A stretch of DNA of 64,000 bases from Defluviicoccus sp. GTDB lineage: Bacteria; Pseudomonadota; Alphaproteobacteria; MPNO01. The notes below the pieces were generated by a model. The model saw only the letters and a program-made list of their open reading frames with translations, made no database searches and was not told where the DNA came from. This document shows positions 17,100 through 25,577 of this stretch, one piece after another (the stretch's first letter is position 1; every line of letters begins with the position of its first letter). The position numbers were made by a program, and so were the translations under genes. Where the stretch lies: assembly GCA_022826125.1 (NCBI GenBank), contig JAJDVM010000231.1:1-64000 (forward strand), written 5' to 3'.

Positions 17100-17822
17100 A
17101 TGAAGCGCCCCCTGATCGGACTCACCCTCGATTCGGAGCCCGCCGGCGGTTACTCGAACCTGCCGTGGTACGCGATCCGGGAGAACTATTGCGGCGCGGT
17201 GACCCGGGCGGGCGGGCTTCCGCTCCTGCTGCCGCACGAGCCGGAGCACGCGGCGGCCTATCTCGATCGCGTCGACGGGCTGATCGTCACCGGCGGCGCG
17301 TTCGACGTCGACCCGGCGCTGTTCGGCGCCGAGACCCGGCATTCCTCGGTGACGACCAAGGACCGGCGCACCGAATTCGAGAAATCGGCGACCGAAGGCG
17401 CGCTGGAGCGCGACATGCCGGTGCTCGGCATCTGCGGCGGGCAGCAGCTTCTCAACGTCGTCCTCGGCGGCACGCTGATCCAGCATATCCCGGACGAGGT
17501 CGAGGGCGCGCTGGCGCACGAGCAGCCGAACCCGCGCACCGAGCCGGGCCACACGGTCGCCGTCGCGCCGGACAGCCTGCTCCACAGGATCGTCGGCGCG
17601 ACCGAGATGGCGGTCAACAGCGCCCATCATCAGGCGGCGCTCGACGTCGGCGACGGCGTGGTGGTCGACGCGGTGGCTCCGGACGGGGTGATCGAGGGGA
17701 TCGAGAGCACGCGGCACCGGTTCTGTCTTGGCGTACAATGGCACCCCGAATACGGGATCGACCGGGGGGATGCCAGGATCTTCGAAGCCTTCGTCGAGGC
17801 GTGCCGCGAAGGCGCCGGCTGA
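17100..17822 (+). CDS. Class I amidotransferase-like (C26) gamma-glutamyl hydrolase
   Basis: This 240-residue protein has the peptidase C26 fold: nucleophile Cys112 in GICGGQQLLNV, with His and Glu in GVQWHPEYG. The closest described role is hydrolysis of gamma-glutamyl-GABA (PuuD) or similar gamma-glutamyl amides in polyamine breakdown. No other putrescine-pathway gene is nearby, so the substrate is open. Its 3' end overlaps the start region of the pseudouridine synthase by 53 bp if that gene starts at 17770. Confidence 0.88.
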   Translation: MKRPLIGLTLDSEPAGGYSNLPWYAIRENYCGAVTRAGGLPLLLPHEPEHAAAYLDRVDGLIVTGGAFDVDPALFGAETRHSSVTTKDRRTEFEKSATEGALERDMPVLGICGGQQLLNVVLGGTLIQHIPDEVEGALAHEQPNPRTEPGHTVAVAPDSLLHRIVGATEMAVNSAHHQAALDVGDGVVVDAVAPDGVIEGIESTRHRFCLGVQWHPEYGIDRGDARIFEAFVEACREGAG

Positions 17823-18552
17823 ATCGAGCCGCGCCGGCGAGCGGATCGCCAAGTATCTCGCGCGGGCCGGCCTCTGCTCGCGCCGCGAGGCCGAGCGCTG
17901 GATCGCCGCCGGGCGCGTCGCGGTGGACGGCGCGGTGCTCGACACGCCGGCCGCGCTGGTCGATGAACGAAGCGCCGTCACGGTGGACGGCAAGCCGGTC
18001 GGACCGCCCGACCGGCGGCGCGTCTGGCGCTATCACAAGCCGCGCGGGCTGATCTGCACCAACGCCGACCCGCAGGGCAGGCCGACCGTGTTCGATTCGC
18101 TGCCCGCCGGACTGCCGCGCGTGGTGTCGGTGGGCCGGCTCGACATCAATTCGGAGGGGCTTCTCCTGCTCACCAACGACGGCGGGATCGCCGGCTCGCT
18201 GGAACGCGGCGACTGGACCCGACGCTATCGGGTGCGCGCGTTCGGCCAAGTCGACGAGGGTCGGCTCGCAAGGCTCGCGGACGGCGCGGTGGTGGACGGC
18301 GTCGCCTACGGTCCGATCAAGGTGCGTGTCGACAGGATGGAGGGGCGCAACGCCTGGCTCACGGTCAGCCTCACCGAGGGCCGCAACCGCGAGATCAAGC
18401 GGGTGTTCGAGAGCCTCGGCCTCGCGGTCAATCGCCTGATCCGGACCGGTTACGGACCCTTCCTGCTCGGCGGGCTGGCCCGCGGCGCGGTCGATGAGGT
18501 GAAGGAAAAGGTGCTCGGGGAACAGCTCGGCCGTGCGGATCGTCGGCGGTAG
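17770..18552 (+). CDS. rRNA pseudouridine synthase (RluB/RsuA family)
   Basis: The 260-residue protein has an N-terminal S4 RNA-binding domain (RIAKYLARAGLCSRREAERWI) and a pseudouridine synthase domain with the catalytic Asp in GRLDINSEGLLLLTND. EGRNREIKRVFESLGL is the other family signature. It modifies uridine in rRNA, probably 23S as for RluB. ATG 17770 is taken as start; an ATG at 17728 adds 14 residues. The gene overlaps rsmD by 20 bp, so two rRNA-modifying enzymes are coupled. Confidence 0.9.
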   Translation: MPGSSKPSSRRAAKAPAESSRAGERIAKYLARAGLCSRREAERWIAAGRVAVDGAVLDTPAALVDERSAVTVDGKPVGPPDRRRVWRYHKPRGLICTNADPQGRPTVFDSLPAGLPRVVSVGRLDINSEGLLLLTNDGGIAGSLERGDWTRRYRVRAFGQVDEGRLARLADGAVVDGVAYGPIKVRVDRMEGRNAWLTVSLTEGRNREIKRVFESLGLAVNRLIRTGYGPFLLGGLARGAVDEVKEKVLGEQLGRADRRR

Positions 18553-19096
18553 GCATCGGGGGCGCCGTCTCGCCGCGCCCGGGGGAAGAACGATCCGGCC
18601 GTCCAGCGACCGGCTGCGCGAAGCGCTGTTCAACATCCTCGCCCACGGGGATTTTGCGGACATGGAGGGCGCCCACGTGCTCGACGCCTTCGCCGGTACC
18701 GGCGCGTTCGGGCTGGAGGCCTTGTCCCGCGGCGCCGCGCGGGCGACCTTCATCGACCGCGACATTTCCTGGGTCCGGCGCAACGCGGAGCAGCTGGGCG
18801 AGGTCGGCGCGGTGCCGATCGCGGGCGACGTGCTGTCTCCGCCGCGGACGGAGGAGCCGGCGCGGATCGCCTTTCTGGACCCGCCCTACGGTCTCGGGCT
18901 CGCCGCGCCGGCGCTCGGCGCGCTGCGGACCGCCGGGTGGATCGGCCCGGCCACCTGCGCGGTCGTCGAGATCGGACGCGGCGAGACGCTGGACGCGCCG
19001 GGCTTCTCCACGGTGAGGCAGCGCGACTACGGCGCCGCGCGGCTCCTGTTCCTTGAAGCGCGGGACCCGCCCTTCGATACGCCGCATCCCGAGTAG
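18533..19096 (+). CDS. rsmD: 16S rRNA (guanine966-N2)-methyltransferase
   Basis: The 187-residue product starts with GTG 18533 inside the upstream pseudouridine synthase gene. The hallmarks are MRIVGGRHRGRRL at the start, the SAM-binding DAFAGTGAFG (51-60) and the catalytic DPPY (116-119). It methylates G966 of 16S rRNA. The last codons (DPPFDTPHPE) and the TAG stop lie inside palindromic repeat copy C, so the repeat supplies the C-terminus. The ancestral stop may have been removed when the repeat inserted or rearranged. Confidence 0.92.
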   Translation: MRIVGGRHRGRRLAAPGGRTIRPSSDRLREALFNILAHGDFADMEGAHVLDAFAGTGAFGLEALSRGAARATFIDRDISWVRRNAEQLGEVGAVPIAGDVLSPPRTEEPARIAFLDPPYGLGLAAPALGALRTAGWIGPATCAVVEIGRGETLDAPGFSTVRQRDYGAARLLFLEARDPPFDTPHPE

Positions 19097-19120
19097 GCGC
19101 GCCAGCGCCGTATCGTGGGA
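19070..19120. repeat. Interspersed palindromic repeat, copy C (shortened)
   Basis: A short piece of the left arm (CCTTCGATACG) is joined directly to a right arm running from GCATCCCGAGTAGG to GCGCCGTATCG, with the middle of the element missing. It overlaps the rsmD 3' end, giving that gene its stop codon, and sits in the convergent gap before the cyclodeaminase-like gene. Confidence 0.8.
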
Positions 19121-19131
19121 CGCGCCGCCAG

Positions 19132-20121
19132 TCACCGCAGGCGAGGCGGGACGCGGACCCTTTCGGGCACCTTCGTGCCCAGCCCTCCGGCCTCCGCGCG
19201 GGCCAGGATCTCGATGCCGAGGGCGAGATCGGACATGCCCATGCCGACCGCCTTGAACAGGGTGAGGTCGCAGCTTTCCGGGCGGCCCGCGTCCTCGGCG
19301 ATGAGACGGGAGATCGGACGCACAGCGTCCCAGCCGGCATCGTCCCCGCCGAAGCGCTCGCGGAACTCGGCCGACAGCGCGCGGACGCCGTCCAGCGTGT
19401 CGACGGCGATGACGCCGCAGCGCTCGAACACGTCCTGGGCGAACTCGACCCGGACCGGCACGATCGCCCCCATCGCGTTGAGATGGGCGCCGGGCGCGAT
19501 CATCGCGGCGGAAAGGAACGGTTCGGTCGCGTTGGTGATCGCGGTGACGACGGGGGCGTCCGCGACCGCCTCCCGGACGCTCGCGGCCGGTTGGGCGCTT
19601 ATCCCAAGCTCGTCCTCGATCCGCGCGGCCAGCGCGGCGCGCGCCTCGGCGCGGCGGCTGTAGACCCGGATCTCCTCGATGTCCCTCACGGCGGCGCAGG
19701 CCGCGGCGTTGGGGAGCGCCTGCTTGCCGGTGCCGATCAGGGCGAGGCGGCGCGCATCGTCGGGCGCGAGTCGCCGGGTCCCGACGCCGGTCATGGCGGC
19801 GGTGCGCATCTGGCCCAGCGCGGTCGCCTCGATCACGGCGCGCAAACGCCCGTCCTCCAGCGAGAACAGGATCAGCACGGTCTGCGATTTGCCGCCCACG
19901 TTGACCCAGGTCTTGGTGCCGCAGATCCCGGCGCCGGCGATCGAGGCGCCGATCGCGTGCATCGCGTCGTTGGCGGCGACCATCAGATGGGTCTTGGGAA
20001 GGTTGGCAGCGGCGCCCCCGGCCTCCATCGCGAGGATTCGTTCGAGCGCGCCGATCGCATCGGGCAGCGAAATCGTCGCGGTCACCTCGGCCTCGGTAAT
20101 CCAGATCGGAGCGTCGCTCAT
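19132..20121 (-). CDS. Ornithine cyclodeaminase/mu-crystallin family enzyme
   Basis: This 329-residue protein has the OCD fold: substrate-domain residues in KTWVNVGGKSQTVLILF and ALGQMRTAAMTGVG, and the NAD(H)-binding LALIGTGKQALPNAAA with IRVYSRR. Family members range from ornithine cyclodeaminase to imine reductases and N-methylalanine or opine-type dehydrogenases. Nothing nearby fixes the substrate, although a TTT transporter starts 174 bp away on the other strand. ATG 20121 is chosen because the conserved N-terminus begins there; upstream frame is low-complexity. Confidence 0.85.
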   Translation of the reverse strand: MSDAPIWITEAEVTATISLPDAIGALERILAMEAGGAAANLPKTHLMVAANDAMHAIGASIAGAGICGTKTWVNVGGKSQTVLILFSLEDGRLRAVIEATALGQMRTAAMTGVGTRRLAPDDARRLALIGTGKQALPNAAACAAVRDIEEIRVYSRRAEARAALAARIEDELGISAQPAASVREAVADAPVVTAITNATEPFLSAAMIAPGAHLNAMGAIVPVRVEFAQDVFERCGVIAVDTLDGVRALSAEFRERFGGDDAGWDAVRPISRLIAEDAGRPESCDLTLFKAVGMGMSDLALGIEILARAEAGGLGTKVPERVRVPPRLR

Positions 20122-20294
20122 GCGGTTTTCCCGGCCACCCTGTCGCGGCGGCGAGTCTAGCCCATCGGGCCGCCGCGAGTCGGGCGGCTTCGTTGCGTCG
20201 AGATTGCGCGCCCGCCGGAGGCGCTTCATAGTTCCCGCTGCGCCGGGCCGGGCGGCCCGCGCGCGGCACGTCAAGAACCGAAAAGGGGGAGACC

Positions 20295-21287
20295 GTGAAA
20301 CACATAGGCAAGACAGCAGCCATGGCCGCGGGCCTGGCGATGGCGGCCGGCGCCGGCACGCTCGGCGTGTCGCCGGACGCGGCGGCGGCGTGGAAGCCGA
20401 AGAAACCCGTCGAATTCGTCATCATGGCGGGCAAGGGCGGCGGCGCCGACCGGCTCGCCCGCTTCATCCAGGGCATCATCAAGAAGAACAAGCTCGCCGC
20501 GCTGCCCCTGGTGCCGATCAACAAGGGCGGCGGGTCGGGGGCGGAAGCGCTCCGCTACCTCAAGGACAAGCAGGGCGACCCGCACGTGATCATGGCGACG
20601 CTCAACAGCTACTACACCACCCCGCTGCGCAACCCGGGGCTCGGCGTCGACATTTCCAAGTTCACCCCGATCGCGCGGCTCGCCGAGGACACGTTCCAGC
20701 TCTGGGTCCACTCCGACACCAAGATCATGTCGGTCAAGGACTACGTGGCCGCGGTGAAGAAAGCCGGTCCCAAGAACTGGAAGATGGGCGGCACCGGCAA
20801 GGGCCAGGAGGACTCGCTGGTCACCGCGATGCTGGAGGGCGCCTACGGGATCAAGGTGACATACGTTCCGTTCAAGGGCGGAGGAACGGTCGCCAAGCAG
20901 CTGATCGGCAAGCACATCAACTCGACGGTCAACAACCCGTCCGAGCAGATCGGCTTCTGGAAGGCCGGAAAGTCGCGGGCGCTCGCGACCTTCACGCCGA
21001 AACGGCTGAAGGCGTTCCCGGACGTTCCGACCTTCGCGGAGCTCGGACAGAACCTGTCCTATTTCATGCAGCGTAGCGTGGTCGCCCCGGGCGGCATCCC
21101 GGCGGACGCGGAGGCCTATTACGTCGACCTGTTCGACAAGGTCTACAAGTCCGAGGACTGGCAGAACTACCTGACGAGCAAGGGGCTTCTGCCCGGCTGG
21201 CTGACCGGCAAGGCGCTCCAGGACTATTTCGTCAAGGAGCGCGAGGCGCATCGCAAGCTGCTGATGTCGATGGGCGAGATCAAGTAG
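20295..21287 (+). CDS. tctC: TTT transporter substrate-binding protein (TctC family)
   Basis: The 330-residue periplasmic binding protein starts with GTG 20295 behind GGGGGAGA. A signal peptide of about 32 residues ends near AAAAW. The mature part has the TctC pattern: PVEFVIMAGKGGGADRLARF, a central GTGKGQEDSLV and VPFKGGGTVAKQLIGKH. It captures a carboxylate and delivers it to TctAB. The first gene of tctCBA, it is separated from tctB by a strong hairpin, which probably allows more binding protein than membrane protein to be made. Confidence 0.9.
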   Translation: MKHIGKTAAMAAGLAMAAGAGTLGVSPDAAAAWKPKKPVEFVIMAGKGGGADRLARFIQGIIKKNKLAALPLVPINKGGGSGAEALRYLKDKQGDPHVIMATLNSYYTTPLRNPGLGVDISKFTPIARLAEDTFQLWVHSDTKIMSVKDYVAAVKKAGPKNWKMGGTGKGQEDSLVTAMLEGAYGIKVTYVPFKGGGTVAKQLIGKHINSTVNNPSEQIGFWKAGKSRALATFTPKRLKAFPDVPTFAELGQNLSYFMQRSVVAPGGIPADAEAYYVDLFDKVYKSEDWQNYLTSKGLLPGWLTGKALQDYFVKEREAHRKLLMSMGEIK

Positions 21288-21302
21288 CGGACGCTTCGAG
21301 AC

Positions 21303-21329
21303 CCGGCCCGACGCCCGTCGTCGGGCCGG
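21303..21329. terminator. Stem-loop between tctC and tctB
   Basis: A perfect 11-bp inverted repeat, CCGGCCCGACG (21303-21313) and CGTCGGGCCGG (21319-21329), with a 5-nt loop CCCGT. There is no T-run, so it is more likely a transcript-stabilising or attenuating hairpin than a full terminator. Such hairpins after binding-protein genes keep their mRNA level above that of downstream permease genes. Confidence 0.7.
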
Positions 21330-21366
21330 ACCCGCTCATCCTTCTCCGGCAAAGGAGCCGCCCCCG

Positions 21367-21864
21367 ATGCGTCGCGCGGAGCTCGTCATGGCCTTGGTCA
21401 TGGCGGCGTTCTCGCTCTACATCATGTGGAAATCGACCGAGCTGCCGGTCGGCTGGATCGAGGGCGAGGGGCCCGGCGGCGGCGCCTTCCCGTTCTGGCT
21501 CGCCGCGGGGATGCTGGTCTGCTGCGGCTGGATCGTGCTCCGCTGGGCGCGGCGCCAGAGCCCGCCGTCGCGCTCCGAAGAGCCCTATATGGACCGCACC
21601 GCGCTCCGGGTGTTCGCCATCGGCGCCGGCTCGCTCCTGGTGATGATCGGGCTGATCCACATCGTCGGCGTCTATGTGGTGATCCCGCTCTATCTGATCT
21701 TCTACATGCGGGGCATTGGCCACCACGCCTGGTCGGTGACCGCTCCGCTCGCGCTCGCGATGCCGGTGGCGACCTTCCTGTTCTTCGAGATCGCGCTCAA
21801 GATCACGCTCCCCAAGGGATATACGGAGCCCGCCTTCTACCCGCTTTACGAGATGCTTCTCTGA
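21367..21864 (+). CDS. tctB: TTT transporter small membrane subunit (TctB family)
   Basis: The 165-residue protein has about four hydrophobic segments: near 6-20, 36-50, 78-105 and 113-135. It has the TctB-like motif GGGAFPFWLAAGMLVCCGWIV. It pairs with the large TctA subunit to form the sodium- or proton-driven tricarboxylate-type importer. Its TGA overlaps the ATG of tctA (TGATG), so the two are translationally coupled. Confidence 0.88.
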   Translation: MRRAELVMALVMAAFSLYIMWKSTELPVGWIEGEGPGGGAFPFWLAAGMLVCCGWIVLRWARRQSPPSRSEEPYMDRTALRVFAIGAGSLLVMIGLIHIVGVYVVIPLYLIFYMRGIGHHAWSVTAPLALAMPVATFLFFEIALKITLPKGYTEPAFYPLYEMLL

Positions 21865-23372
21865 TGGAGATCCTGGGGCTTCTCCTCGAGGGCTTCGCGG
21901 TCGCGCTCGAGCCGATCAACCTCGCCCTCATCGTGGGCGGCTGCATCGCCGGCCTGTTCATCGGCGCGATGCCGGGGCTGGGATCGGTCAACGGGGTGGC
22001 GATCCTGCTGCCGATGACCTTCCTGGTGCCGCCGACCTCGGCGATCATCTTTCTCGGCTCGCTTTACTACGGCGCCATGTACGGCGGCGCGATCAGCTCG
22101 ATCATGCTGGGCATCCCGGGCGCCTCGACGGCGGTGGCGACGACCTTCGACGGCCGCCCGATGGCGCTCCAGGGCAAGGCGGACCGGGCGCTGGTGGCGG
22201 CGGCGACCGCGTCCTTCGTCGGCGGGACCATCTCGGTCGTCCTGTTCACCCTGTTCGCGCCGCCGCTGGCCGACTTCGCGCTCGCCTTCGGACCGCCTGA
22301 GGAGTTCGCCCTCCTGATGCTCGCCTTCGCCACCTTCATCGGGCTCGGCGGCGACGATATCCCCAAGACCCTCTTCTCGATCTTCATCGGGCTGATGCTC
22401 TCGGCCGTCGGGCTCGACATCGTCAGCGGCAACCCCCGTCTGATCTTCCTCGACCTTCCGGGCTTCTATCACGGGATCAACTTCCTGGTATTGGCGATCG
22501 GCATCTACGGAATCGGCGAGATCCTGTGGACCGTCGAGACTACGCAGGGCGAGATGGTGGTGAGTCGCGCCGCGGTGACGATCCGGGGCGTCGGCCGCGC
22601 GCTCGCCGATCTCAGGCACAATATCCGCTCGATGCTGATGGGCTCCTTCCTCGGCTATTTCGTCGGCATCCTGCCGGCCGCGGGCGCCACGCCGGGCTCG
22701 CTGATGGCCTATGGCGTCGCGCGCACGATGTCGAAGAGCCCGGAGACCTACGGCAAGGGCAATGTCGACGGCGTGGTCGCGCCGGAATCCGCCAACAACG
22801 CGGCCAGCACGGGCTCGATGCTGCCGATGCTGACGCTGGGCATCCCGGGCTCGCCCACCACCGCGATCCTGCTCGGCGGCATGGTGATCTGGGGCCTTGA
22901 GCCGGGGCCGATGCTGTTCATCGAGCACAAGGAGTTCGTCTGGGGGCTGATCGCCAGCCTCTATGCGGCGAACCTGTTCGCGCTGCTGATAAACATCGCC
23001 TTCATCCCGGCCTTCCTGATGGTGCTCAGGATGCCGTTCACCATCCTCGCGCCGGTCATCTTCATCCTCTGCGTGGTGGGCGGCTACGCCCCGACGCAGG
23101 ACATGCACGACGTGTGGCTGATGCTGATCTTCGGCGTCATGGGCTATCTGATGCGAAAGCTCGACTACCCGCTGGCGCCCGCCGTGCTGGCGATCGTGCT
23201 CGGGCCGCTCGCCGAGGCCTCGGTGCGCCAGTCGCTGATCATGGCGCACGGCTCGTTCGGCATCTTCTTCGAGCGCCCGATCTCGGCGATCATCATGGCG
23301 ATCGCCATCGGGCTGTTCGCCTGGCCCTTGATCGCGGCGATCCGGCGGCGCGTGTCCCGGCAAGGGACGTGA
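21864..23372 (+). CDS. tctA: TTT transporter large membrane subunit (TctA family)
   Basis: The 502-residue, strongly hydrophobic protein has about 11-12 transmembrane helices. The TctA signatures are GAMPGLGSVNGVAILLP near residue 37, MLGIPGASTAVATTFDG near 85, ILPAAGATPGSLMAY and the second LTLGIPGSPTTAILLGGM repeat. It is the transport channel of the tripartite tricarboxylate family. The cargo could be any di- or tricarboxylate or aromatic acid; the surrounding catabolic genes favour an aromatic acid but do not prove it. Confidence 0.92.
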   Translation: MEILGLLLEGFAVALEPINLALIVGGCIAGLFIGAMPGLGSVNGVAILLPMTFLVPPTSAIIFLGSLYYGAMYGGAISSIMLGIPGASTAVATTFDGRPMALQGKADRALVAAATASFVGGTISVVLFTLFAPPLADFALAFGPPEEFALLMLAFATFIGLGGDDIPKTLFSIFIGLMLSAVGLDIVSGNPRLIFLDLPGFYHGINFLVLAIGIYGIGEILWTVETTQGEMVVSRAAVTIRGVGRALADLRHNIRSMLMGSFLGYFVGILPAAGATPGSLMAYGVARTMSKSPETYGKGNVDGVVAPESANNAASTGSMLPMLTLGIPGSPTTAILLGGMVIWGLEPGPMLFIEHKEFVWGLIASLYAANLFALLINIAFIPAFLMVLRMPFTILAPVIFILCVVGGYAPTQDMHDVWLMLIFGVMGYLMRKLDYPLAPAVLAIVLGPLAEASVRQSLIMAHGSFGIFFERPISAIIMAIAIGLFAWPLIAAIRRRVSRQGT

Positions 23373-23488
23373 CGCTTGATTTCACCCCACGGTTGGGCAA
23401 CGATCCGATCGTCGATACGCGTGAATGGCGGGGCGTGACGGGCCGGCAGCGCGACCAGTTCAATAGAGCGGAATAGAGAGGTCTCGAA

Positions 23489-23782
23489 ATGGCTGTAAGG
23501 GTAATTACCGAGGTCCAGGCAAAACCCGGCACCGGAGACGAGGTGGTCGCGTTCTTCCGGTCGATCCTGGCCGAGACGCGCGCTTACGAGGGCTGCACGA
23601 GCGTCGACACGGTGCAGAACCGCGACGACGCCGACAACGTGCTGCTGGTGGCACAGTGGGAGTCGCACGAGCAGTACGACAAGTATCTGGCCTGGCAGCG
23701 GGAGAGGGGCACCAGCGACCGGCTCAAGGCGCTCCTCGCCGGGTCGCCGACCATCCGCCATTTCGACGTGACCGACGCCTGA
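23489..23782 (+). CDS. ABM-domain (quinol monooxygenase-like) protein
   Basis: The 97-residue protein has the ferredoxin-like fold of the antibiotic biosynthesis monooxygenase family: VRVITEVQAKPGTGDEVVAF, EGCTSVDTVQ and VLLVAQWESHEQYDKYL. Members act as cofactor-free oxygenases on quinols or simply as small stress proteins. It follows the tct genes by about 115 bp and precedes the sugar-acid kinase. The ATG at 23489 has AGAGAGG upstream. Confidence 0.85.
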   Translation: MAVRVITEVQAKPGTGDEVVAFFRSILAETRAYEGCTSVDTVQNRDDADNVLLVAQWESHEQYDKYLAWQRERGTSDRLKALLAGSPTIRHFDVTDA

Positions 23783-23869
23783 GCCGCGACCGGCGGAGAG
23801 GCGATCCCAACGCGGTCCTTGCCGGTTCCTACCCGGGACGAAGACGAAACCGAGCGCCGGAGACCGGAC

Positions 23870-24781
23870 ATGTTTCCGGCGGTACTGCACCTGCTCGCCA
23901 TCGGGGAAGTCATGGCCGAGATCCGGCGGGAACCGACCGCCGGGTTCCGCGTCGGGTTTGCCGGCGATACGTTCAACACGGCGGTCTATTGCGCGAGGGA
24001 ATTCGGCCCATCGGCCCGCATCGGCTATTGCACGCGCGTCGGCCGCGATCCCCTGTCCAGGGCTTTCCTGAGCGCGGCCGGGGACGAGGGTATCGACGTT
24101 TCGCAAGTCGGGTCGGACGATGAGCGCAATATCGGCATTTATGCGGTGTCGACCGACGACGCGGGCGAACGCAGCTTCCACTATTGGCGCGGCGACTCTG
24201 CGGCGCGCGGTCTGTTCGCATCCGGCGAAACCCTCGCTTCCCTGCCGACGGCGAGCGTGGTCTATCTCTCGGGCATCACACTGGCCATCATGGAATCTTC
24301 GGCGCGCGGGCGCCTCGTCGCGCATTTGCGCGACCTGCGCGGGCGCGACGCGTGCCATGTCGCCTTCGACTCGAACTACCGGCCGCGACTCTGGGAGGAC
24401 GCGGAGACCGCGCGCCGTACGGTCGGCGAAATGTGGCGGGTCGCCGACATCGCACTGCCCTCGCTCGACGACGAGATCGCCCTGTTCGGCGATGCGGACG
24501 AGGAGGCCGTAATCGCGCGGTTCGCCGCCTCGGACTGGCGAGCCTGCGCCATCAAGCGGGGGGCGCGCGGCCCGGTGTCGCCGCGCCTCGCCCGCGACGC
24601 GCATCCCGAATTCGCCCCGGCGCCCGACGTCGTCGATACGACCGCGGCCGGCGACAGTTTCAACGGCGGTTACCTGGCGGCATTGCTTCGCGGCGAGGAC
24701 GAAAGGCGATGCCTCGCGGCCGGGCACGATATCGCTTCCCGGGTGGTCGGCGCGCCGGGAGCGTTGATTGAGCGCGGCTGA
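23870..24781 (+). CDS. kdgK: PfkB-family sugar kinase, probable 2-keto-3-deoxygluconate kinase
   Basis: The 303-residue ribokinase-family protein has the N-terminal LLAIGEVMAEIRREP, sugar-binding FAGDTFNTAVYCARE and the catalytic-base/anion-hole motif DTTAAGDSFNGGYLAALL. The immediately following KDPG aldolase gene makes 2-keto-3-deoxygluconate the most likely substrate, giving the lower half of a sugar-acid Entner-Doudoroff route. ATG 23870 is used; a TTG 17 codons upstream lies in non-conserved sequence. Confidence 0.88.
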   Translation: MFPAVLHLLAIGEVMAEIRREPTAGFRVGFAGDTFNTAVYCAREFGPSARIGYCTRVGRDPLSRAFLSAAGDEGIDVSQVGSDDERNIGIYAVSTDDAGERSFHYWRGDSAARGLFASGETLASLPTASVVYLSGITLAIMESSARGRLVAHLRDLRGRDACHVAFDSNYRPRLWEDAETARRTVGEMWRVADIALPSLDDEIALFGDADEEAVIARFAASDWRACAIKRGARGPVSPRLARDAHPEFAPAPDVVDTTAAGDSFNGGYLAALLRGEDERRCLAAGHDIASRVVGAPGALIERG

Positions 24782-24823
24782 GGCGCCTGTCCGGCCGTGC
24801 AAACCCGATCCGGATCGGAAACC

Positions 24824-25471
24824 ATGACCGACAATCTATCGAACGTCCTGGCGCGGCTGGGCGAGACGAGGGTGCTGCCCGTCGTGGAGCTGGACACCAG
24901 CGAAGCCGCCTTGCCCCTCGCGAGGGCGCTGATGGCGGGCGGGCTGCCCGTGGCCGAAATCACCTTCCGGTCGGAAGCGGCGGCGGCTTCCATCGGGATC
25001 CTGCGCGAGCGGTTTCCGGAAATGCTGGTCGGCGCCGGGACCGTTCTCGACATCGAGCAGGTGGAGTTGGCATATGGGGCCGGCAGCCAGTTCGCCGTCA
25101 CGCCCGGTTTCAATCCGGCGGTCGTCCAGGCGTGCGTCGAGACGGGTTTGCCCATCCTGCCCGGGATCAACAATCCCACGGGCGTCGAACAGGCGATGGG
25201 CTTCGGTCTCGACGCGGTCAAGTTCTTTCCCGCCGAGGCCAGCGGCGGCGTGCGGTTCCTGAAAGCGTTGTCCGGCCCCTACCCCTCCATGCGGTTCGTG
25301 CCGACCGGCGGCATCGCCCCGGACAACCTCGGAAGCTACCTGGCGCTGCCCAACGTTCTCGCGTGCGGCGGGAGCTGGATGGTCAGTCCCGCTCTCGTTC
25401 GGGCATCCGGGTTCGACGAAATCGCGCGCCTTGCCGGCGAAGCGGTCGCGCTGGCAGCCCGCAACGCTTGA
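24824..25471 (+). CDS. eda: KDPG/KHG aldolase
   Basis: The 215-residue class I aldolase has catalytic Glu in VAEITFRSEAA and the Schiff-base Lys in DAVKFFPAEASGG; VGAGTVLD and FVPTGGIAPDN are further family blocks. It cleaves 2-keto-3-deoxy-6-phosphogluconate to pyruvate and glyceraldehyde-3-phosphate. It starts 42 bp after the kinase stop and is probably cotranscribed with it, completing a two-step pathway from KDG. Confidence 0.93.
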   Translation: MTDNLSNVLARLGETRVLPVVELDTSEAALPLARALMAGGLPVAEITFRSEAAAASIGILRERFPEMLVGAGTVLDIEQVELAYGAGSQFAVTPGFNPAVVQACVETGLPILPGINNPTGVEQAMGFGLDAVKFFPAEASGGVRFLKALSGPYPSMRFVPTGGIAPDNLGSYLALPNVLACGGSWMVSPALVRASGFDEIARLAGEAVALAARNA

Positions 25472-25577
25472 TCTGCCCTCGCCGATACCGGCCGGCCGGC
25501 ATGGCTGGAAAACCGTCCATGCACTAACATCCGAAGCGGATCGGCCGCCGGGCGCGGGCCGCGGGAGAGCGCCGAAC

